Source: Aquatica leii | Lineage: Eukaryota; Arthropoda; Insecta; Coleoptera; Lampyridae | Reading direction: 5' to 3' | DNA length: 64,000 nucleotides | NCBI GenBank assembly: GCA_035610365.1 | Contig: CM069433.1 | Coordinates: forward strand, 128,234,545-128,298,544 | In this document: positions 46,790 to 58,661 of the stretch, piece after piece | Position numbering within the stretch: position 1 is the first letter of the stretch | Layout: every line of letters starts with the position of its first letter | Notes under the pieces: generated by a model | Seen by the model: the letters and a program-made list of their open reading frames with translations, nothing else | Databases searched by the model: none | Told to the model about the DNA's origin: nothing | Position numbers and translations under genes: made by a program

Positions 46790-47880
46790 TGTAGTTTAAG
46801 TTTTAACCAAATTTTTTGGAATTTCCAAATGGCATAATTAAACCAAATCAACGCAAGTCATCATTGCCAACATTTCTTTAGGTGTAAAGTAATTTACGTA
46901 GAGGTCAATGTCATTTTCGTAATAAAGTATGACACCATAAGTGTCAGAAAATTGGACAAACATTCGTTGCAATGCAACATATTTGAAACTAATATAGGGG
47001 CATGTGGCTGCTGTCTAGCTATGATGGTGGATTCAGTGTAAAACAAATTAAAAAATTAAATGTTTTAGGTTATTTTGCAAACGTTGATATGTTGTGTTTT
47101 TATTGTAATTACACTTAAACATCCTTTAGAAACATTATGTTCAAATTTATTAGAATCACAATAAACACCGAATCAGCTTTTCCAATTTCATTACTAGTTT
47201 TAACATTACATTATGTCTATTAAATAACAAAAGATAAATATTAGAAAAACAATTAACTGTGTCATTGTGTTATAACACTAGTAAAAATATCTCGTTTATA
47301 CATTAAAAAAATTACATATTCAAAAGTAATTATAAGCAAAAGCACTTAATCAGTGTTTCATCTCTGGAATCGACTTCTTGTTTTCTTCTACAGTATCATT
47401 CTAGGCAATTTATTGTTGATGTAAGAACAATGAGTTACATTACTCGTTCTTAAAAATTTTGCGTTACCAAAAATTTCTTTGACCATCTTAATTGGTATTA
47501 CATATACTGCTAACCCTGTTTCTAATTTAAAACGTTAACTATTTCATTGAATCTCTAATGTTTGTAGCCAAGTCATCAAATTAATCCGCAATATTTCATC
47601 CTTAGTTACTTTTGTTACATCATTCATTTTATTGGCAATGGCATGTATTTGACAACTCACCTTACAAACCCTTGCAAAAAGATTAATTTTTTTGTATTTC
47701 GCATTGATTGTTATGTTAAAAGTGTTTTGGTGTGATTTTCATACCGTGTAAGTTTCGTCCCGGAACGCCCACTTTTCGCTACATCTAGAGTATTGACTGA
47801 CAATTGGTTTTTTTTTTATTGAATCCATGGGAGAAAAATAATTTTTCCGTTGACTGTGGTACGGTAAACATGTAACGTAC
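46790..47880. other. Spacer, nothing firm
   Basis: AT-rich; the part near 47310-47410 resembles 6045-6125. No gene seen. Confidence 0.45.
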
Positions 47881-47884
47881 GCGC

Positions 47885-47925
47885 CTGGTGAGGTACAATC
47901 GAATCATCATCGATTGGTACACAAA
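47885..47925 (+). pseudogene. Penelope-like element RT, piece 1
   Basis: The last codons before the Harbinger insertion read NRIIIDWYTK, matching the INNxxIxxDWYxKPTxSGRYLNF block near the end of Penelope reverse transcriptases. The next residues, KPTHSGRYIKF, appear at 51002 across the inserted element. Upstream of about 47885 similarity is lost, so the element is 5'-truncated here or interrupted by older events. Confidence 0.75.
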
Positions 47926-48197
47926 GGGCCGGTTACACAAAAGTAGAATTAACAAGTAATTATATAATCAGTGATTAAAATGTGACAAGTTGTCAGATTT
48001 TATTTCAGTTGCACAAAGCAAATCAAAATGGTTGTCAGCTGATTACTAATCAAGTGCATAAACTTGATAACACAATCTCAACAGTGGATTTCCCCTTGTT
48101 TCTTAAAAATAAACTAGGTTATGTTCGAATATACATTTACTTGACAATTACTTTGCTGGTTTTTTTTAGCGTCCGTTTACTAAAATCAAGAGATAAA

Positions 48198-49525
48198 ATG
48201 AATCGAAAAAATTATTCGCCCCAGGAAAAAATTATCCTTTTAGATATCATGAAAAAGTAAGTACATACAATGATTGTTATAAATATGTAGATGCATTGTT
48301 ATGGTATTTGTTAGAATTTAGCACTTTTAAAACAGAAAAGCATTGTTTAATAGACATATAATGAATGCCCTCTAATTAAAAGTTTAGATCATAAAATCAA
48401 CTAGAGTAACAAGCCATTATATGTAAGACAAGTACGCAGTAACACTAAAAATACATCGACATTAATAGTATTAGTTATTTTTCGATTAGTATAGTTATCT
48501 ATCCCAGAATTGTCATCCTTTTCTTTTTATTATGTAGCTACTGTTTACTTATATTCCTATGTGATAACATCCTATATATTCCTATATTCCTTCTATTTAG
48601 GTACTCCCATATTCTGGAAAATAAAGAAACGAATAAGAACTCCTCGATTAAAAAAATTGAAACATGGCAAAGAGTTGAGAATGATTTCAATTGTCAGAAC
48701 CAAACAGGAATAAGAACCTGGAAGCAGTTAAGGATATTATACCACAACTTGAAGCGAGTATCACGCAAAGAAGTTGCATCGGAGAATGTATTGAATATTA
48801 CATTTTTCTGTAATTCCATATATAATGATTTAAAATTTTAAATTGTAGAGAAAAAACTACCTGGAAAGCAGTAATGTCACTGGAGAAATGCTTACAGCTG
48901 CTCAAATTAATAATAGCCGTCATAAGGTTGACGATAGTTTTATTTTTTTTTTTTTATTAACATTATTATAAATTCCTTTAGAAAGAATCTTTTAAAACAG
49001 GTGGTCGAGTTTATGTTCCTGCTACTACTTCTGCTGAAGAGCAGATCTTAGCACTGTTTGCTGATCAGGTGAAACCACTTCATAATGAGTATGATGATGC
49101 AGCTATATACTTTGGTAGTTATTTTTATTATTATTATGTAAACACAAGAACTACAGTTCTTGAGTGTATTTAAATCTTTTCTAGGAGATATAGATACAAC
49201 TGTAGAGCAGCCATCCCTAGATTCATGTGTTATTACTCCTGTGCCTTCCACGAGTCAAACAAATCCTGAATTTGTCGTCGCTTCCAGAATCCAATCACCA
49301 ATTATCCCGAATAATCCACGATCCAAAAAACAATTAAGAAATAGGAATAACAAAAACTTAACAAAAAATTCAAACGCTTTATTAAAGAAAAAATATTATT
49401 TAGAAAAACTAAAGTTAGTCCAATTTGATTTACAGTCAAAAAAATTTTTACATGTTTTAGTTGTAAAAATTAAAAAAGAAAACTTAAACTTAATTCGCGA
49501 TCAAAGATCAAAGCTTAATAAATAA
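48198..49525 (+). CDS. Myb/SANT-like protein of Harbinger 2, five exons, apparently intact
   Basis: The exons 48198-48256, 48601-48787, 48849-48926, 48982-49114 and 49185-49525 all have GT-AG borders. Together they give 798 nt, an uninterrupted 265-codon frame plus stop. Exon 1 starts MNRKNYSPQEKIILLDIMKK and exon 2 supplies ETWQRVENDFN and LRILYHNLKRVSRKE, forming a Myb/SANT-like DNA-binding domain. Residues TGGRVYVPATTSAEEQIL follow, then a Ser/Pro-rich linker and a Lys-rich coiled C-terminus (LLKKKYYLEKLKLVQFDL). Harbinger partners of this type bind the transposase and guide it to the TIRs in the nucleus. An upstream in-frame ATG at 47982 lies in the TIR and is less likely. The exon structure is my reading, not verified by transcripts. 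Confidence 0.8.
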
Positions 49526-49564
49526 TTTTTGAAATTCAAATTAATTTGTTTATTTTTGGTTTTC

Positions 49565-50573
49565 TTATGCTAGTTGATTATTAAAAACTGTTAATACAAT
49601 TTGATCCCTGACTACTGTATTTTCATTTCTTAATCTATTTTCAGGTTGTTCATGTATGTCTTCTGCGTTATCATCCACATCAGGAAATTCAAACATGTCA
49701 TCATTAAGCCCAATGTTGTGCAAAACGGCACAGGCTACAATTATATTGAGAGTAGTTGGAATTAAGTTCCTTAAACCTAAACTAAGACATGGAAAACGCC
49801 TCTTTAAAATGCCACTTCTGCAGGTGTTGATGGACGCAAAAACGGTGTTAGCAAATATGTTCGACAAGGATAACCGCTATCTCCTAGTAGAAAGGAATTT
49901 GCATATTGCCCATTCTCTAAGTCAGGGCACAGTGGAGAATCATTAAAAATGGTGCTATCGTGTGTAGAACCAGGCCAGCGTGCTATTATGTTCATAATGT
50001 TTAATCTAGCATCACAAACTATCTGCACATTTATAGAGAAATACCCCTTTCTATTTCTGAATAGTTCAGCATTATGCCTTCCTGGAGATTGAATTTTTAT
50101 GTGTGTGCAATCTATTGCACCTAAAACTCTTGGTAATCCTCGAATAGCAAAAAATCTTTGTTTTGTTGATGTTAAAGTGTCGTTATCTGGCATTTTAATA
50201 TACCCGGGTTTTAATGAAGCGATGCATTTTATAACTCGTCGAACTATTCGAGAAACTGTGGATTTGTGTACGTTTATATGATCCCCAATTACCTAAAGTT
50301 ATCAGCAAAGTAAATATTATATTGATAGCATCATTTAAATAATTTACCTGTTGAAATGAACCAGTAGCTAAAAATCTTAATTCGTAATCGTAATTAATAG
50401 TTTCCAAAAAGGTTCAGTAATTCCATTATTGTTAATTTTGAAAATCGGAATCTATCTTTAAACTCCTGTTCATCAAAAGTTTAGAATACATCGTTCCTGT
50501 CTCGAATAAAACGAATTCTTGGAATTTCTTCTTCGGAGTCGCTACTGGTTAATGTTATTGAAGAATCAGACAT
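49565..50573 (-). pseudogene. Harbinger 2 DDE transposase with internal deletion of catalytic Glu region
   Basis: The start is the ATG at 50573 (MSDSSITLTSSDSEEEIPRI). A stop in the N-terminal part (near 50490) and frame changes around 50280-50410 break the first third. The core from 50193 is open: VLGAIDCTHIKIQSPG (first Asp), SINVQIVCDARLNIMNIIAR and WPGSTHDSTIFNDSPL. GDSGYPCRTYLLTPFLRPST follows. After TPAE the usual RxRxxxERxFGxLKRRFP stretch is missing: the sequence jumps directly to ILKRRFPCLSLGLR in another frame. About 60 nt including the catalytic glutamate are therefore deleted. The C-terminal helix (NIIVACAVLHNIGL) is intact to the stop at 49565. The protein could bind but not cut DNA. 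Confidence 0.85.
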
Positions 50574-51001
50574 CTATAAGGATTATAATAGATTTTATTT
50601 AATACTTGTATAGCTTCATCTAAACATTATATAAATATGTAAGTATATACATATATTCTAATGATTTGAAATAAAATAATATCTTTAATAAATTAGTACT
50701 TGAACTTACCGTTGACTTTTTAAATTTTTTAATATTGTATTTGTATTAGAATTTAACAAAAAAATTATTCAAACGAATATTTTATATGCCAACGCTATTG
50801 TTAATTACACAATTTTCTGTAATTATTGTGACAACGATTCTGACAACTTGTTAGTTCTTTAATTTGATTTGTGCAACGCAAAAACAAAATTAAACGCATC
50901 TGACAAGTGATTATTTGAATCTCTTGTCAGAAATGTAATCAACTGATTTCAGAAATAATCAGTTGTTACATTTTTGATTTGCTTTGTGCAACTCGCCCTA
51001 A

Positions 51002-51713
51002 GCCTACCCATTCCGGACGTTACATTAAATTCAAATCAAACCACATTCTACTACAAAGGATCAACACACTTAAAAGTATGAAAAACAGAATTTCAAGGTT
51101 GTCTCACATCAGCCTACAACAGAAGAATCTTCATGAATTATCATCAATGTTTCTCAATAACAACTTCCCTAGAATTTTAGTCAATAACATCTTATTCAAT
51201 AATAATTGTAACCTTATCTATCGAAAAAATCAACCACCTACTAGCACTGGTTCTCAATCAACATTGGGCGCTACTGTACAAAAATATCCAAGACTTCCCT
51301 ACATTCCTGAAATCACACACAAACTGATCCAGATCCTTAAACACGAAGAAATTAAGTTTGCTTTATACAACCCGTCGCCGCTAAATCAGTTTGTTTACCA
51401 GAATCAAGAATAGGACTCTTACTCTAAAGCAAACTAGTGTCATTTACTGTATTCCTTGTGCGAATTGCTCTAAAATCTATATCGGGTTAACTACTTGTTG
51501 GTTAAAATCACGTTTTAGTACTCACAAGAGTAACATCAAAACAAAGAAAACGAGATGTGCTTTAACTTCTCACGCTTTAAATAACAATCACTGGGTTGAC
51601 TTTGATAATGTTTCTATTCTAAACCTCTCTAACAATAGAACCACCCTCAAACTAATAGAAATGGTGGACATTTATAAACACTTAAAAAATTCAGTAAACT
51701 TTAGATCTGAAGT
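51002..51713 (+). pseudogene. Penelope-like element, RT end and GIY-YIG endonuclease, piece 2
   Basis: The frame to 51413 continues the RT C-terminal block (KPTHSGRYIKFKSNH) and the linker with LSHISLQQKNLHELSSMFLN and NNNFPRILVN. Then comes a YIPEITHKLIQIL segment. A one-base shift near 51390 moves to the frame 51391-51771. This holds the GIY-YIG nuclease: SVIYCIPCANCSKIYIGLTT with the two tyrosine motifs and the Cys pair, WLKSRFSTHKSN with the catalytic Arg and His, CALTSHALNNNHWVDFDN, and LIEMVDIYKH with the metal-binding Glu. The reading then runs into the Gypsy LTR at 51718 and resumes at 59408. Penelope elements use this nuclease to nick DNA for target-primed reverse transcription. Confidence 0.9.
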
Positions 51714-51717
51714 ACAC
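51714..51717. other. Target-site duplication of Gypsy element, left
   Basis: ACAC, repeated at 59404-59407. Counting one copy makes the Penelope frame continue as HKLNIIYSNLLS, matching the family's conserved C-terminus. Confidence 0.92.
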
Positions 51718-51940
51718 TGTAGTGATTGGGTTCGGTTTGATCGTAAAGTTCGTATTCAAAAACTGAATTAACGCGAATTTAAAGAATTGCTAACGTTTTA
51801 CTGTATTGGCGGCAACTGATGCTCAATACAGTTCAATACTTTATTGCAGGTTCAATAATCTTACATGCCAGCAGTCTACACATTTATTACAATACTACAA
51901 TTTTAACTAACAAAAATATATAATTAATTCTTACTCTACA
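51718..51940 (-). repeat. Gypsy 3' LTR, 223 bp (internally deleted)
   Basis: Matches the 5' LTR at both ends, but lacks about 147 bp between ATTCAAAAACT and GAATTAACGCG. Confidence 0.93.
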
Positions 51941-51993
51941 CCTCCGGGGGAAGAAAAAAAAAATTTTTTTCCAATCAACAAAAAAAATTTGTT

Positions 51994-53010
51994 TTACTTG
52001 TGGTACAGTTTTAGTCTATTTTTATGCACTTCCACTAGTTTTCTCAATTTTGGAGATTTATCTTCTACCAATTTAAAAGGTCCTTTAAACAGAGGTACAA
52101 ATTTTTGCCCTGATTCAACCTTAAGCATTACATTATCCCCTATATTATAATTAACTGTAGTACTATTTCTATCGTAAAACAATTTTCTTTTCTCTTTTGA
52201 CATTACTACATTATTGCGAGTATCTCGACAAGCTTCTTGGAGACGATATTTAAGCTCAGATGGGTAATCGTTAAAATTAAACATTGGGTCGTTACGGGAG
52301 ATAACATTTGAAGGTAATCTACCTAATTTGCCATGCCATGTTTAGCAATTTGCATTCTTAAATAAGCACCTAAACATTTGTGCGAATTTTCCAATGCACC
52401 CAATGTTTGGTGATGGTACGCGGTAGAAGTAAGTTGTTTTATGTTTAATAATTTACACGTTTTTGTCATTACAGAAGCTAAAAACTCAGTACCTTTATCA
52501 GAGATGATTTCCTCTGGGATGCCGTACCGTAAAATAAAGTTTTCCGTAAAGCTACGCGCAACCGACGTAGCTTCTTTATTTTCGAGAGGATAAGCCTCTA
52601 CAAACTTACTTAGATCGCATTGTAAAGTTAATAGATATTTATTTCCGTAATTATCTCGTTCGATTGGACCGACGAGATCTAGATAAACCTTTTGAAATGA
52701 GTACATTGCCGTTGTTGTTATTTTCATAGGTTCTAGATTCGGTTTCGAGTGTTTATACCGTTGACAATCATCGCACCTTTTAACGAAATTTTCAACATCA
52801 ACACGTTGACCTTTCCAAAAATAGTACTTTTTTTATATTATTAAACATGCGATTGATTCCTGCGTGTCCTCCTGTGGGCAATAGGTGAAAGTCATTTAAA
52901 ATTAATTGTCGCGTTTCAAGATTATCAATTACTTGACTATATTTTATTACTGTTATTTTAAGTTTTGTCGTTTTTATTTTACTAGCTAGCTTTGTTACAA
53001 TATTTATTAT
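51994..53010 (-). pseudogene. Gypsy integrase region
   Basis: Reading on the minus strand from 53010, the zinc-binding HHCC region gives HLLPTGGHAGINRMF near 52890 and CDDCQRYKHSKPN near 52760. The core (52727-52323) has VYLDLVGPIERDNYG (Asp 1), EEIISDKGTEFLAS (Asp 2) and HHQTLGALENSHKCLG (Glu). The C-terminal domain (52284-51994) contains GDNVMLKVESG and FKGPFKLVEDKS, the usual GPF/Y module. Frame breaks lie near 52820 and 52300. An in-frame stop near the start of the core may be an annotation limit and not a lesion. No env frame follows before the LTR. Confidence 0.9.
52989..52992. other. Target duplication of the nested insertion, left
   Basis: GCTT, repeated at 54751-54754. With one copy counted, the Gypsy pol frame reads through from EILKL to ASKIKTTK without a break. 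Confidence 0.9.
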
Positions 53011-54750
53011 GATCTAATGGGGGAGGTGGAGAAAAAGAAAGAAAGAAGAATAAATTACCTAAACGTAATTACCGAGATGTTGTTGCTTACCTTTCGGCTA
53101 GCCTCACCGTAGATGGTCGTGGGTAAAAGAAAATCGTAAGACACCAAGTTTTCTTTCGGTAAGCTAAATGCCCAAGTGCGCCACTTCTTCTCGAAATGTT
53201 TTTATCGCAGATATCCAGTCTAGGTAGGAGAAAAGAAGAGCCTAGACCCGAGGTCCCCGAAAAGAAACATATTGTGAATTAACAATAACCATTTATTGAA
53301 ATTATTGACTCATAGCCCCCTTCCGGAACGGAAGAAAAAGGCCCCTCGACGGTTACGCCACTGGTATAATCCGCTATTAATTATTTACATAACCCCCGAC
53401 AAGAAATGGTAATAATATATATACTAATTACACATAAAAGTACTGCAGGTCCCAAAAATAGATTCTGGGAGCAAACAGAATTTAAAACGTTGCTATAAAC
53501 AATTATCTCCGCGGCTACTGTAGATCGTAGCAATTCGCAATCGCGTTAACGTACGCAATACCGCCCGTTGACCTTGATCAAGTTCAGCACGACCAGTAAT
53601 AAGAGTAACATGTAATTAGTTTCCGAGAGACGGCATAGCTCCCAAATTTCTACCCTTGATAATAGCACAATTATTTGATATGAAACACAAATTACAAACT
53701 GGAAGTTACGATAAATAATTGTAATGAATCAACCATTACAAATAAGGCGTTTGATAACCGTGTGAATAAATACTATTAATACTATACAGCAAAAATAACG
53801 TTAGATAATCTTAAACTTAAATCGGCAAATTACAAAAATGCATTACAATTACTGTGATAAGGTAAAGTTACAAAAGTGCATTACAATTACCAACGTTAAT
53901 TAACTTAATCGGTTAAAGAAAAATTACTTTAAATATTATTTATCACACTTATGTCCGTTACAAAGAAAATTCATTATTCGTACTCCAAGAAATTTAAAAT
54001 AATTGTAGTCGACAAGAAAAGAGAGATTTACGAGGGCACGATTTCACTTAACACGAACCGTACGTAGCGATAACAGGAGTCTGCAGCGCGTGAACAAAAT
54101 GAGCCGACAGCTAGTGAGTCTCCCGCGACTCGAAGTTCAGGATTTTATAAATACCTCGATACTTCATTCCCTGGGATCCTTTATTGTTGTTGTATTCCCC
54201 TTACGACTACGATTCGCATTAGTTTAGCGATTCCACCATCTTCACCGGATTCATAATAAAATTCCCCCAGCCATGGTAGAAACCCCAACAGTACCGACTA
54301 CAGATGAAAGAACAACGAACGAAGTAACTAAGGACTAAGGACTAAGAAGTAAGAACCAAGAAGCTAAAATAGTGAGAATTAGTTGATACGCCTCCATTTC
54401 TAAACCACGTGTGAAATACTAACCCACTTTATGCGTTTGGCCGCAAATACATCGCGCTGGTCTTATCCGCATCGAACGTTTAGTCGGATTTATTCTTAAT
54501 TGCTAAAATAAAGCGTCGTTGTAGTAGATGTTAAAAGATGAAAAAGAAATTCCATGTATCTCACCTCTCCGACGTTTTCACGTTCCTACTCAACCAAATG
54601 ACAGCATAAAAATGAGGTTTGTAGATGGCCGACTACCTTCGAGCGCCCTCTGCGAGCGTAACTTAGAAACACGACTCGAGGTCGAGTATATTACGGTAAG
54701 TTGCCTACTCTCAGGCGGATTTTTGCTCGAATTGGAATTTACACGTTACA
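52993..54750. mobile_element. Insertion of 1,758 bp, probable solo LTR
   Basis: Starts TGTTACA and ends CGTTACA, with TG...CA termini and a perfect 4-bp GCTT duplication, the hallmarks of an LTR-element insertion. It interrupts Gypsy pol between RNase H and integrase. It is GC-richer than the surroundings, has no coding capacity that I recognise and no internal domain, so a solo LTR left by recombination between two LTRs is the simplest reading. At 1.76 kb it would be a long LTR. The parent family is not identified and its orientation is open. Confidence 0.75.
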
Positions 54751-57115
54751 GCTTTAAAATTTCTTGTATTAATAATTCGTGTTTCTTATTTTTCATAATA
54801 AACAATTCCGTAATATTATATTTCGCACATATTAATTCGAGAGGTCTCAGCGACTCACGTAGTGAAGACGATGATCGATTACACTCTTTCATATATATTG
54901 TATGTCGACTCAAAACGCAAATTAAATTGTTATTTATATAATTGTATTCTTTTTCATTTATAATATTATTAAACTTATCTTCATCAACTAACGTTAGTTC
55001 AAATGCTATTTTGGGTTTACTCAGAAGTTCTACTACACCAGGGTGATCAGTCCTGCTGTGATGTAGACCTGAATTTGATTCTACATTATTGTTGTATTGC
55101 TTACTAGTTTGGTTTCTAGTTAGCACAAAAATGGTATCGATATTATTACTTGTGTTCTGTAATTCTTGTTTGTCTATTTCTATTCGAGAAAGTGCTTCCG
55201 CTACTACATTTTTTTTTCCTCGAATATATTTAATGGTAAAATTATATTCTTCTAGTATTAATCTAAATTTGGTTAACCTACTTGAAGGATTTGTGATGCC
55301 GAATAAAAACATCAATGGTTTGTGATCAGTAAAAATTACAAATTTTCGATCGTAAAGGTACGGTCAAAAGTGCTTAACAGCCCAAACTACCCCTAACAAT
55401 TCTTTTTCAATCGTACAATAATTTCTTTCCGCTTTGTTAAGAGTTCGACTGGCATACGCGACTGGTCTATCGTTGCCGTTGCAAAGTACAGCACCAATTG
55501 CGTATCCCGACGCATCGGTTTTTAATATAAATTCGTTATTTTCAGAAAAATTCGGGTACTATAATATAGGAGGGTTTTTTAACATATCCTGTAAAATTTG
55601 GAACGATTGTTGACATTCTTGTGTCCATTGAAATTCTACGCCTTTTCTTGATAAATTGTTCAACGGAAAAGCAATTTGAGCAAAATTAGGTATAAATCGT
55701 CGATAATAGTTTGCGAAAGCCACAAAACGTTTGCTTTCATTTGAATTTTTGGGTATTGGAAAGTCGGAGATTGCTTTAATTTTTTCTGGATCTGGGGAAA
55801 CCCCATCTACTGAAATAATATGCCCTAAATAAAGAATTTCGCGTCTTAAAAACTGACATTTGAGTGGATTTAATTTTAAGTTAACTTCTCTTAGCATTTG
55901 AAAAACTTTAATCAGATTTTTATTATGATTATGCAAATTGTTACCAAAAACAATAAGGTCGTCTAAATAAACAAAACAAGCTTCGTAATTGAGACCTGCC
56001 ATTGCTATTGTCATGGCCCGTGAGAAAGAACTGGGACTAATTATAAGACCCATTGGAAGTCGTTTCATTTGATGTTGTCCTCGATCGGTGGTAAATGCCG
56101 TGTATGGCCGACTATCTGGTTCTAATTCTATCTGATAGTATCCTTGTGATAAATCTAAATGAGAAAAATATGTAGTTCCTGACAAAGAATCTAATATTTC
56201 TGTAACATTGGGTAAAGGAAATTTATCGTCTTCAATCTTTTTATTTAATAATCTATAGTCTATTACTACTCTCCATTTCTTTTCGCCGTTTTGGTCAGGT
56301 TTTTTCGGAACTACCAATAATGGCGCCGACCATGGTGACCTAGTTTCTTCGATAATGTCATTTTGTTTCATTTCCTCTATTTGTTTATGGATTTCCTCTT
56401 TTTGACTATTTGGGAGGCGATATGGTTTAATATAAACGGGTGTAGAATTACTTGACAAAGTTATTGATTGCTTATAAATATTTGTCGTAGTAAATTTATC
56501 GTTATCTAGATAAAAAATGTCAGCATATTTAGCGCAAAGTTTTTGAATTGAATTCCATTCTTCTACATTTAAAGAAGTCATATCTAATAAATCTAATAGC
56601 TTATCAACTCTTTGGACTGAATTAATATTTGAATCCCCAAAATCACACACTTCATAATTAGCTAATTTATGTACTTCTGGTTGGACATTTTTTAAAATAA
56701 TTTCTTCATCGCAAACATTCAATAATTTAACAGGTATCATATTATTTTTCGGTCTGCTTATACTTCCCGCGACAAAAACATTTTCACATAGTTCTCCCGG
56801 TAAACAATCTTGACATTCATTCGATCTTACATACCTAATTACTTCACAACGAGGTGACACTCTTGTATATATTTCATGATTTGATTCTAACGGAAGAGTT
56901 ACCTGTATTTTAGAATTTACATGGAAAGTGAATATATATTTATGAAAATCTAATGTTGCTGAAAATTTATTAAAAAAATCTGAACCTATAATTCCATGCA
57001 TATTATTATCAAACTCGTCAAGTAACAAAAATTCATGACACACCATTATATCATTCGCAAGCAAATACATTTTTGCTGATCCATCTGAGCGGATTGACCC
57101 AGTTATTCCATTCAC
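54751..57115 (-). pseudogene. Gypsy protease end, reverse transcriptase and RNase H
   Basis: The frame 57115-55559 has the protease C-terminal half (NMHGIIGSDFFNKF), then RT. The RT shows IIEETRSPWSAPLLVVPKK, WRVVIDYRLLNKK, YFSHLDLSQGYYQIEL, AFTTDRGQHQMKRLPMGL and the catalytic FVYLDDLIVFG. It ends with PDPEKIKAISDFPIP and FANYYRRFIPNFAQIA. Two nonsense changes follow, a TAG at 55559 and a TGA near 55363. Between and after them RNase H is readable (DASGYAIGAVL, IFTDHKPLMFLFG, NVVAEALSRIE). The frame 55315-54746 then runs up to the nested insertion. The product would reverse transcribe the element in cytoplasmic particles; two point stops prevent a full protein. Confidence 0.92.
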
Positions 57116-57330
57116 TCTAGTTTTCTTTGATGAGTCAACTATTTCATTTCCTACTAAGTTATTTTTAAATATAATACTGACGCTCCGGTATCTAATAGAA
57201 ATATAAGATTTTTATTACCGTATCCCATTCTTACAAAATTTAATCCATTCATACTAAAAATTGTACCACTTTCATACTTATTTACATTCGTTTGAGGAAC
57301 GAAAAAACCTATCTTTGTACTCAGCTGTAT
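57100..57330 (-). pseudogene. Gypsy aspartic protease active-site segment
   Basis: The minus-strand frame ending at 57154 reads FIFLLDTGASV-type sequence (NLIFLLDTGASV), the D-T-G-A protease active site, preceded by GTIFSMNGLNFVRMGYG. Immediately after it a frameshift near 57165 separates it from the rest of protease and pol at 57115. Unlike the BEL copy, the D-T-G triplet is intact. Confidence 0.85.
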
Positions 57331-57448
57331 TTGTGCTTTCGTTTGTAACGTTTTCTTCTGATCCTTGGCCATAATATACTTTTGTGTTTTTGTATTTGTT
57401 TGAAATGTCAGTGTTAGTGCTATTAAAACCGTTTTTACGATTATAAAA

Positions 57449-58546
57449 TTATCTATTACTTTGCCTGTTATAATTAGTCTTAAAATGTTGACCTCGAGCG
57501 TTATTATTCGAATTACCGTAATTCGTCCCGTACCGAATATGGGTGTATGCATTATAATTATAACTTCGACCTCTATTTGTTTGACCCGCATAAAATTGTC
57601 GTTTCGGAAAATATCTATTTTCTGACTCGCGTGCATTGTAAGCGTGTTTATTTACATGAAATATTCGCGGTGTCGAATCGAATAGTGCTTCATCTTTAGC
57701 TTCTCTAATTGCATCACTCAATTTTGAATAATTTCGTGCTTTAATTATTTTCCTTAATTCTCCGCTTTGAATACCCGTCGCAAATGCGTTTATTGCCATT
57801 TTTTCGTTAATACCCCGCAAAATTTTGACTGTTTCCATATTTCCTTCCGCTTGAGAAATTGTTAAATCAACTAACAATTCCTCTATTGTCTGACCGTATT
57901 CTTCCACACTTCGATTACCTTGCCTAATACTACCTAATTGTAAAGATAAAACTGCAGCGGTTTTCTGAGTAATAAAATGTTTCTTTAAATCATTAACAAG
58001 AGATTCGTTGTTTGCATACTCTAAATTTAGGCGAATCTTTGCATTTTGAGAAAGGCGCGTTTTTAAAATGTACTTTGTTAAGAATTTTTTTCCTTCTTCG
58101 TTCAACAGAGAGTCGTATAATTCAATTGCATCATCATCATCATCAGTTACATTTTCAGACCCATTCATGACTGGTAATAAACTACCCGCGGTTTTCAAAT
58201 CAAATTTTTCCCCCATAATTAATACGTTATCTAGATTTATTTCTGAGCTTAAACCTTCGTTTGACTTTACTTTTAATATTGATTCCAATCGCTTATTTAA
58301 AATGTCTTCAGTGTCTCCTAATGTCGCAATAATTTCACTAACATAGTTTTTAACTAATTCAATACTATCTAAATTATGCGTACTTTTGTTAAATTCTAGC
58401 CTAAAATCGTCTAAAGTTTTCCTAATTTTTTTTATTTGAATTAATTTAGTATTTAATACTTCTACATTTTCACGTCTTTCTTGACTATCTTTAATTACAT
58501 TTCGTTTGAAAGACTAACTTCTTCCCATAAATTTTTAAATTCCGAC
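57449..58546 (-). pseudogene. Gypsy gag
   Basis: The likely start is ATG at about 58546 (MSEFKNLWEEVSLSNE). A small shift near 58500 changes the frame, and from 58288 down to 57449 a 279-codon frame is open. It contains the retrotransposon gag core: KFLTKYILKTRLSQNAKIRL, TAAVLSLQLGSIRQGNRSVE and the EYGQTIEELLVDLT block. INAFATGIQSGELRKIIKAR follows, then an Arg/Asn/Tyr-rich tail (YFPKRQFYAGQTNRGRSYN). No CCHC zinc knuckle is visible; the basic tail may bind RNA instead. A frame change near 57450 leads to the protease region. It would form the capsid. Confidence 0.85.
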
Positions 58547-58661
58547 ATTAATTTACAAATTAAAACTAGTGTACATTAATGAATATATATTTATATCTGA
58601 CTTACATTAATTGTGATTCTCTTTCGTAGAATATCCCTTATTTCGCGCACATTTACACATA

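Larger units (their letters stand above)
47926..50998. mobile_element. PIF/Harbinger transposon 2, 3.1 kb
   Basis: The left end GGGCCGGTTACACAAA and right end (minus strand) GGGCGAGTTGCACAAA are inverted repeats. Related TTGCACAAAGCAAATC(A) sequence recurs near 48010 as a subterminal copy. The flanks AAA (47923-47925) and TAA (50999-51001) are a 3-bp duplication with one change. Removing the element with one flank copy restores the Penelope reading frame, which confirms both ends. It carries a Myb/SANT gene and a defective transposase in convergent orientation. Confidence 0.92.

Noticed and set aside
47926-50998. Reading the Harbinger 2 ends as part of the Penelope element
   Set aside because: The Penelope frame continues exactly across the element when one 3-bp flank is discounted, and the ends match Harbinger-type TIRs.
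54528-54941. 137-codon plus-strand frame
   Set aside because: It crosses the boundary between the 1,758-bp insertion and Gypsy RNase H on the opposite strand, so it is a chance frame.
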